A stretch of DNA of 64,000 bases, from the NCBI GenBank assembly GCA_003993805.1, contig RSEF01000002.1, forward strand, positions 67,158,508-67,222,507. The letters are read 5' to 3'. Positions 1 through 14,491 of the stretch are shown here, piece after piece. The stretch is from Himantopus leucocephalus (lineage: Eukaryota; Chordata; Aves; Charadriiformes; Recurvirostridae). A program made the translations under genes and the position numbers. How positions within the stretch are numbered: the first letter of the stretch is position 1; every line of letters starts with the position of its first letter. Under the pieces are notes generated by a model that was not told the origin of the DNA, did not search any database, and worked only from the letters and a program-made list of their open reading frames with translations.

Positions 1-3000
1 TGCCAATTGTTCTACAGTTTTTGTATATCTCACTCCCACCAAGGGCTCTTATCTTCATAACGTCACCAGCTTCCAGCCATCATAACCTCAGATTCTGCAG
101 TGCCCAGAGGAAACAAAGCTCCAGAGCTGCAAGTGCTGTCACCCAGAAGGGGGAATGCTCTAGAATATGTTGTCCTCCTAAACCACATGATGCATTCAGA
201 GAATTAAATTTTCAACAAGTAATTTACTGATAGCCACTCTGTGAGTGCTGCTCTACCAGCTTAAGTTACTTGTGGTTCCACAAGCATTTATAGGACAGGG
301 CTTTGTTATGGAAAGATGTTACATGGAAGCATTTCTGTTTGTCTTTCTCTGTCAACGTTTGTTCTTGCTGAACAAGGTCAGAGCTAACAAAACACAAAGA
401 AATAAACAGTTTAATAACTGTGCCCTTTATTTTTCATAACAATTATGAAATAGCAACAGCCCTCATCAAGGGGGGGTAGGTGATTAACTGAAGTGCATTC
501 ACTATTGATGGGCAGCAAGTGTAAATGAAACTGCAGCAGCTCAGTGCTGCGGGATTTCAGAGCACGTTTGTCACTGACCAGGTTTTTTGAGATCGTTATC
601 GTTTCTCTGAAGTGAATACTCTTCAGTGGAACATTTCTTGCAATGGAATATGTTTACCACGAAAGTATAATAAGGTGGTATAAGTTCCGTGAGGAGGTAA
701 TATCATTATCATTTTCCTTTCCGGAGAGATCAAGTTTTCCTTTTCCTTTCCTTTTTTTTTTTTTTTCTCTCTTCCTCTCATGGAGAGCAGGAGGAGTTGT
801 AAATAGTCACTAGAAGAACAGACATCCCAGCTAATTGCAGGCTTTAGATCAGTGCAAGTTTAGCTCAAACTATTCACTTACTCAGATATATCCAAAATAC
901 TTCTCATCTTTTCTAACCTTTATCGTAGCACAAGCTAGGTATTTTCATCTGGGCCTTTTCCTCAGCTGTAACTGTTTATTTATTATATATAATATAATAA
1001 ATATATATATGCATTCACACATTTCTATTTTCTTAAAATATTCCCTATCCTTCACGCTTTTTGTCTCAAAGTGGGTTAATTACCACTTTGTGAAACTTGG
1101 TACTGAGTCTCAGAGTTCTAGTAATATGAACCAAGGCAATGATCTTTTGTGTTGAGAACTAATCTTTCTAAATTTTCTTTCTATTCCTGAGACCCCAGGC
1201 AAAAGCAACGCAGAGCCAGCAGTACAGGTTCTATGACAGGAAGCCATTTGCCTAGGTCTTGGGGAGTTTTTATTTGACTTATTAAACATATTGAAGATCA
1301 TCTTCTCACTCTGAATTCTGTTATTTTCATTTACTCCTTCCATGTGTCTTTTCAACTTTGTTCTGCAGCTGTAGCTTCACACAGGAGCTGAGGTCTAGTA
1401 TAGAAAATCCTTGATGTTATATTCAAGATTATTGGGGGAGTTTAAGTAGCTCCTTTTGCAGAAGACCACTCCTGCCATCAGTGTCAACATTTTTTTCTCT
1501 TATTTTTTTTTCCTTCCCATTTATTGGTTTGGGAACCTCAATAACCTGAGGAATCAGACAAGCCAGCAGAAATTAAGAGAAATTTATGGAAACTACGAAG
1601 TAGAGTGGGATTGACATGTTGTAAAAGGAGACATTAGAGGAGGGACAAAAAAGAAAATATAAGAAGACTTCATTTGGAATACAGAATGTAATTAAAAGCA
1701 AGAAGGTTAAATCACCTCACAGCACCAGCTGAGTGTAAGAATTTGCTAAGTATCAGTAACTGAAGTTACATAACACTGAGACTTATGGAATAATCTTGTG
1801 AGGCTGATGAAACGAAACATGTCAGGTAAGGTTTGTCAGAGTGCTACAAAGAATTGTTCTGTTGAATCATCCTGAAGTGGGACAGAAATCTGCACTGCTG
1901 ATTTCCATGATCCCTAAGTGGAATGGAGGTAGAATTCTCCTCTGTGGAGACAGGTAATTGAAAACATCGTCTTTATTTCTTCGCTATTAAAAGTGCTTCA
2001 TGTAGCACAAACTGGCACAGCATCATTCCAGTAATTGAGACTTGCATCAAACAAAGTTTTCATTGACTTCACTGTTCTCACCCTGTCTCATCCTGTGACT
2101 GAACTGATGAACCATTTGTGATGAATATTAGTCACATTACTTAAGATGTCTTTACAATGTGCTCAGATGACAATATAAGAAACAGAAGAGAGGAGAATAA
2201 TAGGATGACTCTGCCCAGGAAAGAGGCTGTGGGTAGCCTACAGGTTACAGGACATTACTAACCAGGAGAAGTACACTAACAAGACATGCACAGATTCGGT
2301 GTCACCGAGTTCCTTGATCCCTTTCCTATTATCTCCAGTGGTCCTTCTTTATGGCTGAATACTATGCCAAGTGACAATTACATCTTGAATTGCTGCCTTC
2401 TGCAGTGAAAACAGAACAGGCTTTATGCCATCTATAAAACACCCTACACAGTCTACCTTGTGAAATGTCCCTTGCTTATGCAAGGTCAGGTGCAAAAGAT
2501 GCTATTTGATCACATTGGTCCTGCTGTGCAAGATATTCGCCAACGAATGGAGAGGAGCCAGTATTGAAATTTTTCCAATTATTAAGCATTAATAGAAAGT
2601 CCACTTGATTAGAAGTGAGACTCCTTCATTATACATGACCATTACAGTTTATAGAGGTTTTTTTTAGTTCCATCCTTCAACTTGATTTCTCTGACAATAT
2701 AATACAAATGACTATTCTGACTGCTCCATGACAGTTACCTTCTTCCCCAATCATCTCCCTGGCCTGACCTTGACCTATAGATAGACTTTAGCAGTTAGTG
2801 ATAATGTGGTTTGTGGTAGCAGTAACCGCAAAACAGGATCTTCCCAGTGGCTTCAAGCCAGAGTGTTACTCAGTAGCTAATGGTTGGAATGGAATGATAA
2901 CAGATATGGGTGAAAAAATCTGAGATTTTGCATTTCTGTGAGTTTGAAAGAAAAAGAAAAATCTACACTAGAAGTATCTCTGATGTTGCAAAGTGTCTTT

Positions 3001-6000
3001 GATTCTGCAAAGCATTCCTTTGAGAAATTATGGTAAAGTGTATTCAAATGTTTTGTCCATGGATCTAACATCCATTAATGTCTCAGTTGTGCAAATATGG
3101 AAAACATTCTACCTAGAAAAAACTCAATCATAAGTTCTTATTTTTCTTTTTCCCAACACCATTTTATGACAATAAACCCTTTATACAAAGAGAGGAGTCA
3201 AATTTCGCCTTAGGAACAATAATCTGCTGCAGTAAATTGAGTCATAAAAGCAAAAATCAAGGACAGATTTTTACCTGTCCATACAACAGTTAATCTTCTA
3301 ACAACCCAATAAACATAATATGTACTCAGTTATCATCAACATGTACCCTTCACTCCGCATAATTTCCCGGCTAGGAAATGGCATAGGGTTCTGCTACACT
3401 TGATCATTTTAACCATGCAAGCATTGATTGTTGATATCATTGTGCAACCTGACACTTTTGGTCAGCTTTTGGTGCATGAATGTAGTAATCTCATTTCCAC
3501 AGTGAAATTTATGATCTGTTCATCATTTTCTAATCTTTCTTCCTTGCTTTCATATTCTCATCACTACATAGCTAGCATGAAGATGATTCCAGTCCTAGAC
3601 CTCAGTCAATCAAATGAAGTCCATCACTCTTTTAATACACTGAAATTATTGGTGACAAAATGTTAGTCTAATGCTTATCATTATTGTCTCCATTCTCATG
3701 GCCTCGCAAATTCTACTGTTCTTAAACCACTGTTGCCCTTTGTAAGAAAAACCAAAATGTTCAATCCAGCATGTAATGGTGTCTTCCTTTCAAAGAAGAT
3801 CTGCCCAGTCTGAAGATCCCCACTTTATGACTGGTATATTAGCTCAAAACAAGATTAATTCCCCTTAGTGATATATAACTACACTAATTTTTAACTGTAA
3901 AATATTTTGAATTTATTTTCTAAGTATTGACATAATGATAAAAAGTCAAATTACCTCCAGGACACAAAAAAAGACTTTGATTAAATATTTTTGAAGGATT
4001 TTCATATGCTATAAAAGTTGTTCTTAGGCATTTTCTTTACCCATTATGCAAATATGTCAACTCATTAATAATTCAAAATAGGCAATACATTAATAATTAG
4101 GATCCCCCATTACAAATCTGACCTTTAATTGAATTCTATAGAAAGAGACTGTGAAAAATGAGCCTCTTGATTTATGCTAAGAATAAAGGTTAAAAAGCGT
4201 TTTCCTAGTAGATCTAATTTTTATCATTATTGGCTAAGCAGAAACATTGAGATAAACTTTTTTCCCCAGTTCCAACTGTTTTTTTGGAAAGGCTACTTCT
4301 AGGAAAAAATGTTAAAAGGTGTTCATTTATGCATAGTTTTGTACAATGTGCCACTGAACAAGTGATATAGCAATCATAGATACTTCAGAGGTTTGAAAAA
4401 GGTCAACCCTTTTCCTTCATTTCTCTTTGCCAAATGACCCATGAGCTTCATGATTATATAATTCTTCACATTTAACTAGTTCTTCTTCATAATTCTTCTT
4501 GTTAGCTTCATCATAATGTTTAAAGGTAAAAACATTAACTGACTATATAAAAGAATGATTGCTTCCATTTATAGAAAAACTGACAATTAAACTGATACAG
4601 ACTGTTGCAATGCCACAAGGACACTGCTGCTGTGATTATTTGGCTTTCTGTTCTTAGTCCTCCCTAGAAAAGTTGTGTCTACAATGGAATTACTTCTTTG
4701 CAGACAGATTTATTTCTTTTAAATCTCAGGTAAAAACATAATCTGGATCAATTAGAATACGCTTAAGGGAATAGAAGAGGAATGAGGAAAATGCCTACGA
4801 ACATAACAGAAAACGAGTAAGGGGTTTCTTCCACCAAAACGAGTAGACAAATATTTATTTCAAAAAGTAGAAATAAGCTTGGAGAAAATCTGTTGTATGT
4901 TCTTGTTGCAGACACAGTACATCAAGACTAAATGCATATAGAAGGCTGTTGCCTAAAAGCCATTGTATCCTAACAAAAGTTTGGAATTTTCTTTTCGTAT
5001 CATAAAGATCTGAAGTCCAACAAACACCTGAATGTCCCAGCAGAAAAGGTTACACGTTGCCTGGTAAATCAGCCACTATTTGGTGCTGTAGTGCACAGCA
5101 GGATCAACTATTGCTATACAAGCTACCACATTGGTACCATGCCCTTTAAAAAGTGCCCACTTTGAGAAACTATAAATGTATCAAATGAATGGACACCATC
5201 CATTCGAGCAATTAAAGCAGTCTTGTCACAGACATATGCTTTGAATATAATTAAAAGATCACAGCCCCTCTACTCCTGAAAGGGATAAGAATAACCAAAT
5301 GCTACATTAACTACCACTGAGGGTACATGCATCCAGAACAGGAAACCTCACAATCAGCTTTTGGCTAACTGTAAACCCTTGTAAATACTCATTCTTGCAA
5401 TATTAGTTTTTCCAAGTCATCAATACGCAACAAACTATCCCAGCCATGACCACGCTGAACAGCAGCTTCACAAGCCTTTTGTCAGTCCCCCAGATAGAGT
5501 TACACGTCTGCATTTTCATAGTACAAATTCAAAATCAACCTGAGTAACACAGTCATCAGCTTAACCCAGAAATGCTTACATGCCACAATAACATTAATAC
5601 CACTATAATTTAGCAGCTTGCAGAAAACGCATAGAAAATAAGCAGTTTTGTATCCAAAAGGGCTGGTACTTGTGAGCTCACCTGCAGCAAAACACTGCTG
5701 TGAGGGCTAATGCTCTGCTTGCCTGAAGGGCTACTAAGTTCATTCTTGCAATAAAATATACATTATATGGACTTAAACTGCCCATTGCCTAAAAGGCACT
5801 ACAGCCAGGAGAGTTTCAATTATGGTGAAACTGAACTACAACTAATGTTATGCAAGGGACCAGCAGCTCCCTCATTAATGGGCACAGCATGAAATTTCCT
5901 ACAGAGGATTTAATAACATCCCCCCCCCCTCCAAAGAGTACCAGAAGAGCTGGAAAGTGATTTGGATGTGCAACGGCCAAGCTGCTCAGAGGTCTTAGCA

Positions 6001-6964
6001 CGCACCGCCCCTTAGCCTCATTGGGTACATCGATCTTTGTACGGTTGCAGAATGAGGAGGATTCTTTCCTTCTTAAAGCCAAGTGCACATGTGCCACCTT
6101 CTTAACAAACACAATTTTTGTTGTGTTTTTTTAAATTTCTGTAAGCGGAACGAAGGGCAACACAGCAGAATTACACTGTTTTCCCCCTTCACCTTCTTCA
6201 TTTTATTGGCTGACTACCTGCTTAGGCTTAGGATAAAGTTGACAGGTGGGGCTCGTCCATAACTCAGCCTGGAGTGCTCCCACTTGCCAGTGAAAACACC
6301 AGCTGAGATGCCTGAGTGCCAGTGCTCACATCCTGCTCTTCCCTCCTGCAGCCAAGTTCTGCCACAACCAACTCAGGCAATTAGCAAAGAAGAGCACCTC
6401 AGCACAAATTATAAAGCTTTCTCAGTGCTATCTGTTACTCTTCACCAACATTTAAAAAATTGCTTTATATATATATATGTTCAAATAAATTGCAAAAAGA
6501 CTTTGTTCCAGCCTAGAAACTGAACTGTGCGTGTCCACAAGTATGTTGCCACTTACTAGCAATACTGCTAAAGCTTCATGTCTGCTACCATGGACGTAAA
6601 CAGTCATGTGCACATAACATTTTAGGGGGTAAACTGAAATTGTAACATTACTTGGAACATACCTCTGCATTCCAAGACATCAGACCAAGATTTTCTTCTA
6701 CTGTGACAGAACTTATTCTTACTTTTTCACATCTCTGCCACCACTTAAGTTACAGCAAAACTACAATGAACACTGCTCCCCACAAGTGCAACAAGTTCTT
6801 CATGATGTCAGGGGAAAGACAGCATTAGAGTAATTGATTTATTTCATGGATTCGAAGAGTGTTTTCAATATATTTTGATTTTTCTCAAGCGATTACCCCT
6901 TTCTATTTGATTGTACCTGTACTAGATACAAATGACAGACACCATTTAAGAAGAAAAGCCAGGG

Positions 6965-6965
<1 letters not shown>
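1..6965. other. AT-rich stretch with no recognisable gene
   Basis: No open frame here looks like a known protein, and none shows a plausible exon with flanking splice sites. The sequence is AT-rich with ordinary low-complexity patches: a T-rich CT tract near 732-770, an AT-dinucleotide patch near 977-1011, and a short TA run near 6465-6478. It could be an intron or 5' flank of KIAA0319, but nothing in it proves that. Confidence 0.6.
977..1011. repeat. AT-rich simple repeat
   Basis: The stretch consists almost only of A and T, with several TATATA runs. It is a simple low-complexity repeat with no other visible function. Confidence 0.7.

Positions 6966-6995
<30 letters not shown>
6966..6995. 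repeat. Homopolymer of 30 G
   Basis: Thirty consecutive G bases follow a short A/G-rich run ending in C. A single N lies 37 bases downstream at 7032. Such a long G run may be real or may be a sequencing or gap-filling product. Its length is unlikely to be exact. Confidence 0.9.
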
Positions 6996-6996
<1 letters not shown>

Positions 6997-6997
6997 A

Positions 6998-7333
6998 CCC
7001 TCCACCTTTAACCAAAAGTCCCAGAGGATATNATGGAAGAAAAAAAACCTTTTATTTCATTATGAAAAAGGTTGCAGAAGTGCAATTGATTTTGTTAAGA
7101 AGCAAAGACTCATTATCGTTCCGAAGACTGGAATTGTGCTCATTCCCTTGGAATCCCTAGATAACAAAGAAATAAAATTTAACCCAGCAATTCCTCCACC
7201 AGCAAAATTACTTGTAACTAAAGGAGATCATCCTTTAGAAAGACTTCAAACTGAGTTAAAGTCCTTACCCAATGAAGAATTTTCTATGGCTCCTGGAAAC
7301 TCTCCCCATTATGTAATCATTGCCATTGTTTAA
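6998..7333 (+). other. Unassigned open reading frame of about 112 codons
   Basis: One frame stays open from the end of the G run to a TAA at 7331-7333, apart from one codon made ambiguous by the N at 7032. The composition looks protein-like: a Lys-rich start, then the short motifs RLIIVPKTG, LIPLESLDN and IPPPAKLLV. There is no upstream ATG in frame, and the first in-frame Met is near the C-terminal end. I do not recognise the family. It could be a terminal exon, a decayed retrocopy or a chance open frame. I see no convincing splice acceptor, because the 5' side runs into the G homopolymer. The sequence gives no basis for a function. Confidence 0.35.
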
Positions 7334-10300
7334 AATAACCATTTTTTTACCACATCGAGAAATATCTGCACGTGTTTCTTCATAGAGCTAGATATAACTA
7401 CCTTATTAAATATTTGTCCGCATTTTTCAAACGAGAAATGGGAAATGAAGTATATCATCAAAATTACATAAGAAACATGGAAAAAACGAAGTGATAAAAA
7501 AATATCTCAAACTAAGTATATTGGATCTCCATACTGGAATACAAAACATGATTTTAGTGGGATTAGCTATCCAGTGATTTACACACTACTGCCCCTATTA
7601 TGGAAAAGTGATTTTTTTGCAAATGCTTGCACTTAAAAGGGCAGGAAATATTTAAATATTTTGTTCTAAAGTGAACACAGCCTGCTCTGTAAAATCGTCC
7701 CTCAAGATATTTGGGCAAGACAGACAGTAAGCCTCTGTCCCACAAAACAGAAGACAGTTAAAATGGTTTGTACCTGCAAGTGGAGTACTTTGCTGTTGTT
7801 CTTAAGTGAGAGTAATGGTATTAGTCTTTTGAGCAGAACAATTTTTGCTATGTACCTTAACATTCCCAGCCTTTCTCTGCTATTTAAAAAGAATGTATTT
7901 GAAATTTTAGGACTGCGAGCAAGCACAGGGCTGTGTCTGTGATCTGCAGAGAAGGGAAGAATGGAAGCAGGGAGGGAAGGAGAGGTGGATGGACAGAAGG
8001 GAGATAAAAAATTTTCCAGTTACTCGTAACTCCTGTGGCGGGGAGCTGAAACGGGCCCTGCACTTGGATGGCAGGTGCATGTGAGCAGGGACCTCCATAG
8101 CTGAGACAGTGAGGTGTTCCCAGCTGGTGCATGACCCCTCTCCGGTCATAATGCTCCAAGTCCAACCAGCCAGCACGGTCAGCTGGGAGCTTCTAGATCC
8201 GTTTGTTGGATGGGTGATATTACAGCATATGCACTGAAAGAGGGGATGGGTGACCAAATCACGGGGCATAAAGGGTCAACATTAGTGAACTGAAATGAGA
8301 AACATGATCAGAAAATAAAAGCGGTATTTGAAATTTTACAAAAATTACACTCAGTGCAGTGTTTCATTTAAAGGCTTTTACAGTCAGAATACCCTGCTTT
8401 ACCAATAATATTTACCTTGACTTTGTAAATATGCTGTCATATCTTAACAAGATAAAACTAGTGAAATAAATCATACAACACCACTAGCAATTTTTGTGAT
8501 GTGTTTTTCAGTGCTACTGCGTTGCTTATTTTCAGTAAATTGGCGGTTCAGAGCTATTGCATTGCAGACCTGACATTTTGTAAAACTGCTTCCTGATTGT
8601 GTTAAATAGGAACAAGTGGAAGCCCAGAAAATTACCTGGCCAATTCAGAATGGGTGGCTGAGGTGACAAAAACAGAGCAAAAATTAAAATGAAAACTAAC
8701 TAAAGCAATTTTCAGTACTCCACCAAAACAGAGAGAGAGAGGACACTTCTGTTACCGTGACTCAAATAGAAATAGCTTCATTTTAAGACAGCATGTGTAA
8801 CTGACCACAAAAACAGATAGTAATGGAATTTATTCTATACATAGAGCAGTCTACTTTGAGAACTAAACCCAGAAAACTAGTGGTGATGGAGATGAAAAGG
8901 GTCTTTCAGAAAACAGTTTAAAATGCTCCTGTCATTCTGCATCCATGACACTGCAGTTCCGGGCAGAGGAAAACTCAGCTCTCAAAATCCCTAGCAGCAG
9001 CCATGACATGACCAGAGTCAGATCCAGAGTCACTACCCCTTGTGCCAAAAGATCCCATCAGATACCTTCCCCTTCTCTAACACCTGTAGAGAAGGAACCA
9101 TTCGTCACCGAAGGGGCAATGTGACTCATGGACGATGATTTTTTCCTACACCTTCTGAGATACATGCCAACAGTACTAAAATAACAGAGTAGGATGAAGG
9201 CAAGAGACATATTTCATCTCCAACATAATGTTACGAAAGATAACTGAATTTTTATGTTGTGCCAACTGTTTCAAATATTCTTCCACAAAAATAGTTCGAG
9301 CTTATATTTAGCGCAAAACAAAAACAAAACCCTTGATTCTTCACAAAAATCCCCAAATAGGATATTCTTCTCACCAGTTTGTGTGAGATTTTTTTTTTCC
9401 CATTGGGTTTTATGTTCATTTTGAAACATCTAACATGTAGCTGAAAGCCTTTGGTACTAGAAACAATTTTGTTCTGGTAACAAACTTTGTTCTAAAATGT
9501 AAAGAGTGGGCAGAAGTAAACCTTCTCTGGTTAGGGAGCACTAAGAGCATTACAGAAACATCTAAAAATCTTGTAGGTATGGGAAAAAGCAGAGATTCTA
9601 GGGACCACACTAGGACCACGGCTGCTGTGTGATTAATTACTCATAAAGGCTGAAAAGACAGCAGTGGATGAAGACTACAACCGAGACAGAAGCAGCTAAA
9701 ATACTCAAACCTGGTAGGGAACCTGATAACCTGATAACACAATTCTGCATGAAGTTACACTTATGCCTCACTGCGCTCAGTGCTCAATTCCAGCACTGCT
9801 GGGTTTTTTTATTGTTGTAGATTTTATTCCCCACTCTAATTATAATGAATAAGGCAATGATTAATGCTGCAAAGCAAAGACTGATGTTCAGGGCTGACAC
9901 AATATCAGCATGTGAATCCCTAATCTGTCAATGAGGGACATGGTAAAACACAAGGGATTAAATAGACTGAGATAATAAGAATATAGTAAAACTAAAAAAT
10001 GGGATTCAGAACCAAAACCTGTGGTACTACGCAGATTTATCACACTGTACTTTTGAACAGCTAACTTGTAAGACCTTCTCATGGCTCATTTTTATTCTGT
10101 AGGAGATTCATCAAAATGACCAGGGAGATTTTCATATATGCTTCAGGATCTATATTTCATTGCATGCATTTCATAGGATATTGGTAAGTAATAGTTCAAG
10201 AACTAGTACTATAATTGGGGTAAGAAGATTCATTTTGATAGAATTTACTTAAGGTGGGACTTTGCACACCATCTGTTAATAAGCCCAGAAGATGAGTGTA

Positions 10301-12401
10301 CCATCAACAAAACACTAAATTCTGTTACTAAAACCTTTGCGATTCTTCGAATTAATTTTATCTCTCATCCTCAAATTTACACAGACTTCTTCCTATTCTT
10401 TCCCATTCCTTTGAGGGACATATTCTTGGATGCTAATGAGCATCTCTATTCCCTTTTATTCTTAGGTCAGTAGATCCTTAAATAAAAGCCACCTTCAGGT
10501 TGTGCAATTCTATGACAGTTCTGTAATTTTTCCACACCAGTGGCTACTTTTTCTTGAAACTTCTGAATCAAAATTGATGTTTTTATCTTCTTTCATTCAT
10601 TTATAGGCTGTAAGCTTTCAATCTCTTCAGAATGCATCAATCTAAAATAAAACTCAATATTGTATAATACCTGTTGCAGACAGCTATGAGCTATGAAGAC
10701 ATATGTTAAGAAAATTAATGAAATTATAAATAAAGGTCTGAAAAATCATGTCCCAGCAAACCCCTTTAAAATCTTGCATTTTTATTGGAATCTCAACAAA
10801 ATTCATCATCTCACTGAAATCTTAAGAAGAGCCACTACAGCTATATAATCATATGGCTCTTCACTACCATAACAAAAACCATCTGTACCATGCCTATTGG
10901 AAAAGACTGAAATTCTTCCTTCATCTCTAAGTCACACTAGATCAGGCACAAGCTGGAAAAAAATCTTGTAGCTCACTGTGTTACACACCTTTTCATCTCT
11001 CTCAGCGAGATGGACTCAACAGAGGGATCTCATTACAGCACTGCTTAAAGCAGAAGCTACCATCCTTCCCTTTCTCCAGCTGTTTTTTGACCCACAAAAG
11101 CCTTTTCACAGATGACCATCCCTCCAGGCTGATAATGCATCAGTAAATCCTCAGAAAGCAGTGACAACTAACATATAAGCTCAGCTATGAACTTATGCCC
11201 CAGTATTTCAGACTGGGCTTTGCATTTATGTCCTATGCTGAAAGAGCATTCTGAGACACACTGGAGAGAAAAAAACAGTGACTCTTGAAGCTCAGTAAGC
11301 ACTCTGGAAATGTTTCTTCAGTTCAGAAACTTTGGTCGCTTTGTCACCTATCCGATTTATTTTAATGCCTTTAATCATGCTGTGAAATGCAGTCTCTCAC
11401 ATGTCACGTTAGCTCTCAGAGAAAATCCAACAGCTCTAAAAGTAGCACTCAAAAAGCCTGTAGCCTATTTTAAACTGTAGCTCTGTTTCCTCCATCTAGG
11501 CTTCCCTTCCTCTCAGAGCAAGCTGCAAACTCTTGGGGAACCCTGTTTGTTCAGTGCCCCAGAACAACATCCCAGCACTTAGCACCAGAATTCAGAAATA
11601 GCAAAACCCCTTTAAAATACCCCTGTTCCCCCGGGACCATGGTATGCTTCAATTTATCACTCTATACCTTTCCACAGCCAGCACATCCTGCAGTTATTGC
11701 TTTGGTATTCTTTACCGTCATTAGCATTTAAAGGCATTATTGAGTAATGCAGCGGTTTGCAAGACACACGTGTCATTTCCATGGCTCGTGACGGGGGAGT
11801 CAGGGACCGCTGTAGGTCCTGGGAAAAACAACGTGAATAGTCATCCTCCCTTCCTCCCCACTGCCTTCCACCATGCCTCCCGCCCTTCCCTGTCCCACAC
11901 CCTACCCCTTCCAGTTTTCCAGAGGCACCAAGCAGACTGGCTGGATCACACCAGGGAGTCTGTCCCAGCTGCTGTGCCAGCAGTGGGCCCTGCAGGTTGC
12001 TCGCATTCACTGACTGCGGATACTGATCCGCTCCTAGTGATGGGGATGGCTGGATTCATATAGCACACTCTGGAAAATTGTCATAAACCAAAAGCCATGT
12101 TTACATAGTACCAAACACCATCTAAGGCTGCCTGTATTTCCTCAGCAACAAAAACCAGATGGGAGAGTGGCCACGCAACACACAAGCAAGGAATTACCTT
12201 GAGAGTTTACACATCTGTGCACAGAGCGCACCATACAGCCAGTGCATAGAGGTAACAAAAATACTACTTATGAAACAATCTTAACTAGTTATTTAGGCAT
12301 TCCGGGTTTTTATAAGTCACCAGCAAGCGACTAACCCTGCTTCTGCAACACTCATGGCGACAGAAAATTCCTCTGCAGTCCTTAAACGCCCAATATGTGC
12401 G
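7334..12401. other. Non-coding stretch, no recognisable gene
   Basis: No credible exon or RNA gene is seen on either strand. There is a purine-rich patch near 7950-8000, a short GA run near 8731, and a pyrimidine-rich, higher-GC patch near 11,840-11,920. Open frames in these patches have no recognisable family. Confidence 0.55.
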
Positions 12402-12488
12402 CAATAAAACATATTTTGTAACTGCAGAACTCTCACCTACCTTGNCAATAAAACATATTTTGTGACTGCAGAACTTTCACCTACCTTG
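12402..12488. repeat. 43-bp direct duplication across a single N (probable assembly overlap)
   Basis: Copy 1 (12,402-12,444) and copy 2 (12,446-12,488) are both 43 bp and differ at two transition sites. Exactly one N (12,445) separates them. Two differences between adjacent copies are what uncollapsed alleles at touching contig ends would give. Confidence 0.85.
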
Positions 12489-14491
12489 AGGCTGTTTTTC
12501 AGGAGCAGGTCGTTTGTGACTACATGAGTTTGCACTGGCGATCTGTTAGTGCTGTACATGATTCTAGGTCTTTTTTAAGATAATATTATCAGTTTGTTAA
12601 CTGAGCAGAAGAAATTTTGTGGGAGGAGGACATCTAGTGATGCGATATATATTTACATGCTTAGCTGTTTCCATGCACAGCTGAGCTAGCTGAGTTACAG
12701 AGGATTTGAAGAGTATTAAAAGTGTGCAGGTGTGCAGCTGACTTTGCTGGAAAATAGTAGACCTGGGGATTTGATAGGACAGCAGCAATTTAACCACATA
12801 ATTCTGAAATCAACCTTTTTGAAATTAAATGTTGCAAAGATTTAGTGATTATTGCCACACTCCTCACCTACAGCGATGCCATCTCTAAATCTGGGGTTAT
12901 ACTGGCACTAATCACCACCTACACAATTCATGCAGGATGGCCATTAAAATCATGATACATTTAGCAGCAAAAGCTTTCCATTGAACTACACAGATGCTCA
13001 GCACAGCAGCAACTCTGAAGTATAGTGATAGTTCTCTTTTTAAATTATTTTTAAAATAAGGTCTTTTCTAATTCTCCTGAAAGCAAGAATTATGACATTT
13101 CAAACTGATAATAATCAGACTAGTATTCTGCATTGTAACTCACCTGAATAAAGGTTTTATCAGTGAAACGCTGGAAATTCAAAACTAAAGACAGACAAAT
13201 ACAATAACAATCATAATAGTCATTGTTAGTACACACTCTTGAACGGAATATTTATTGGAGAAAAAAATGCCATATATCACCACTGAAAAATAAAGATCAG
13301 CATCAAAGTCATGTGAAACCATTAACATCTGCATTTATATCATTTCTGGAGCAATATCAAAATACCCCTTTCACATTTTTGAGAATAAAACAAAGTTAAT
13401 ATGGTAAAAAAATAAAATAGTTAAGTTAACCATGTACAAGAGAAAAAATACATTATTGAAGATGTTGGTTAAATAAGGACTGATGTAGTTTTATAGCCAT
13501 AGAGAAAGTTTACAAAGACATACATTTACTTATATACATTTCTTTGTTGTTTTGTAATTTAGGGGCTAAAAGTAGCTGCACCAGTAAATCTATAGGTGCA
13601 TCCTGAATATTCTGTTTTTTTCTATTTTACTAGCAGCATGAATAGCATGTCCCATAAAATCTACTTTCGTGCCTGATACAGAAGGATTGTCTTCAAAGGA
13701 TATTGCCAAAAAGGCACTTGCACTGTGGAGGAAACAAGAGTTGTTCATCAAGGTTGCTCCGTTCAATGAGATGTATAACAAAGAAAACATTCAGGGCCGA
13801 GATATCTTCTGATTTCGGCTTTTGTATACATATGCATTACTTCTGTAATTCATATTACTATCATTACAGAAAGAAATTATGATGAAAAAAATAATCAGAA
13901 GAACACCATATTTAGGAAACAGCTCCTGGAAAAGCAACCCCATAGCAGAAATACCAGAACATCTGGCAGCTATGCTGAGCTGCCTGTTGCTACTAGCAAA
14001 CACCTCTCTAACCTGGGGATCGCCGCCTCATACTCTGTTTTGCAGGGCAGACACATTCTCAGGGTCTTGCCCAAATTCACTCAGGAAGCTCATAACTGGG
14101 TAGGAAATAATGAGATAACCACTGAGTCTCGCCAGTGCCTCTATGGTGAGCTGGATTTCTCCTGCACAACTTCAGTTTGGGGGGAAAAAACCTCTGCTAA
14201 CAGCATACAGTCCTTTGTGAATGTGTTTGCACTAAGCTGATAACTGTCCGGGTTGCAGTTATGTACGGTTGCTACAGGCAAATACCAATATAAGCAAATC
14301 TCAAAGTCACAGGGCACATCCAGAGGGATTGAAACGTTTGTTCAAGTCATATTGAGCAATCGCATCCCCGGCTCTGGACTGAAACCCAACCATTTGTACT
14401 AGAACAAAACCCAAACTCAAAACGGACTTTTTTTAAGAATAGCTTATATTGGCAAGTCCTATACAGTATGAACATTATAAGCCTAGATATG
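12489..14491. other. Non-coding stretch, no recognisable gene
   Basis: AT-rich sequence with only short open frames of no recognisable family. No repeat family was identified. Confidence 0.5.
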
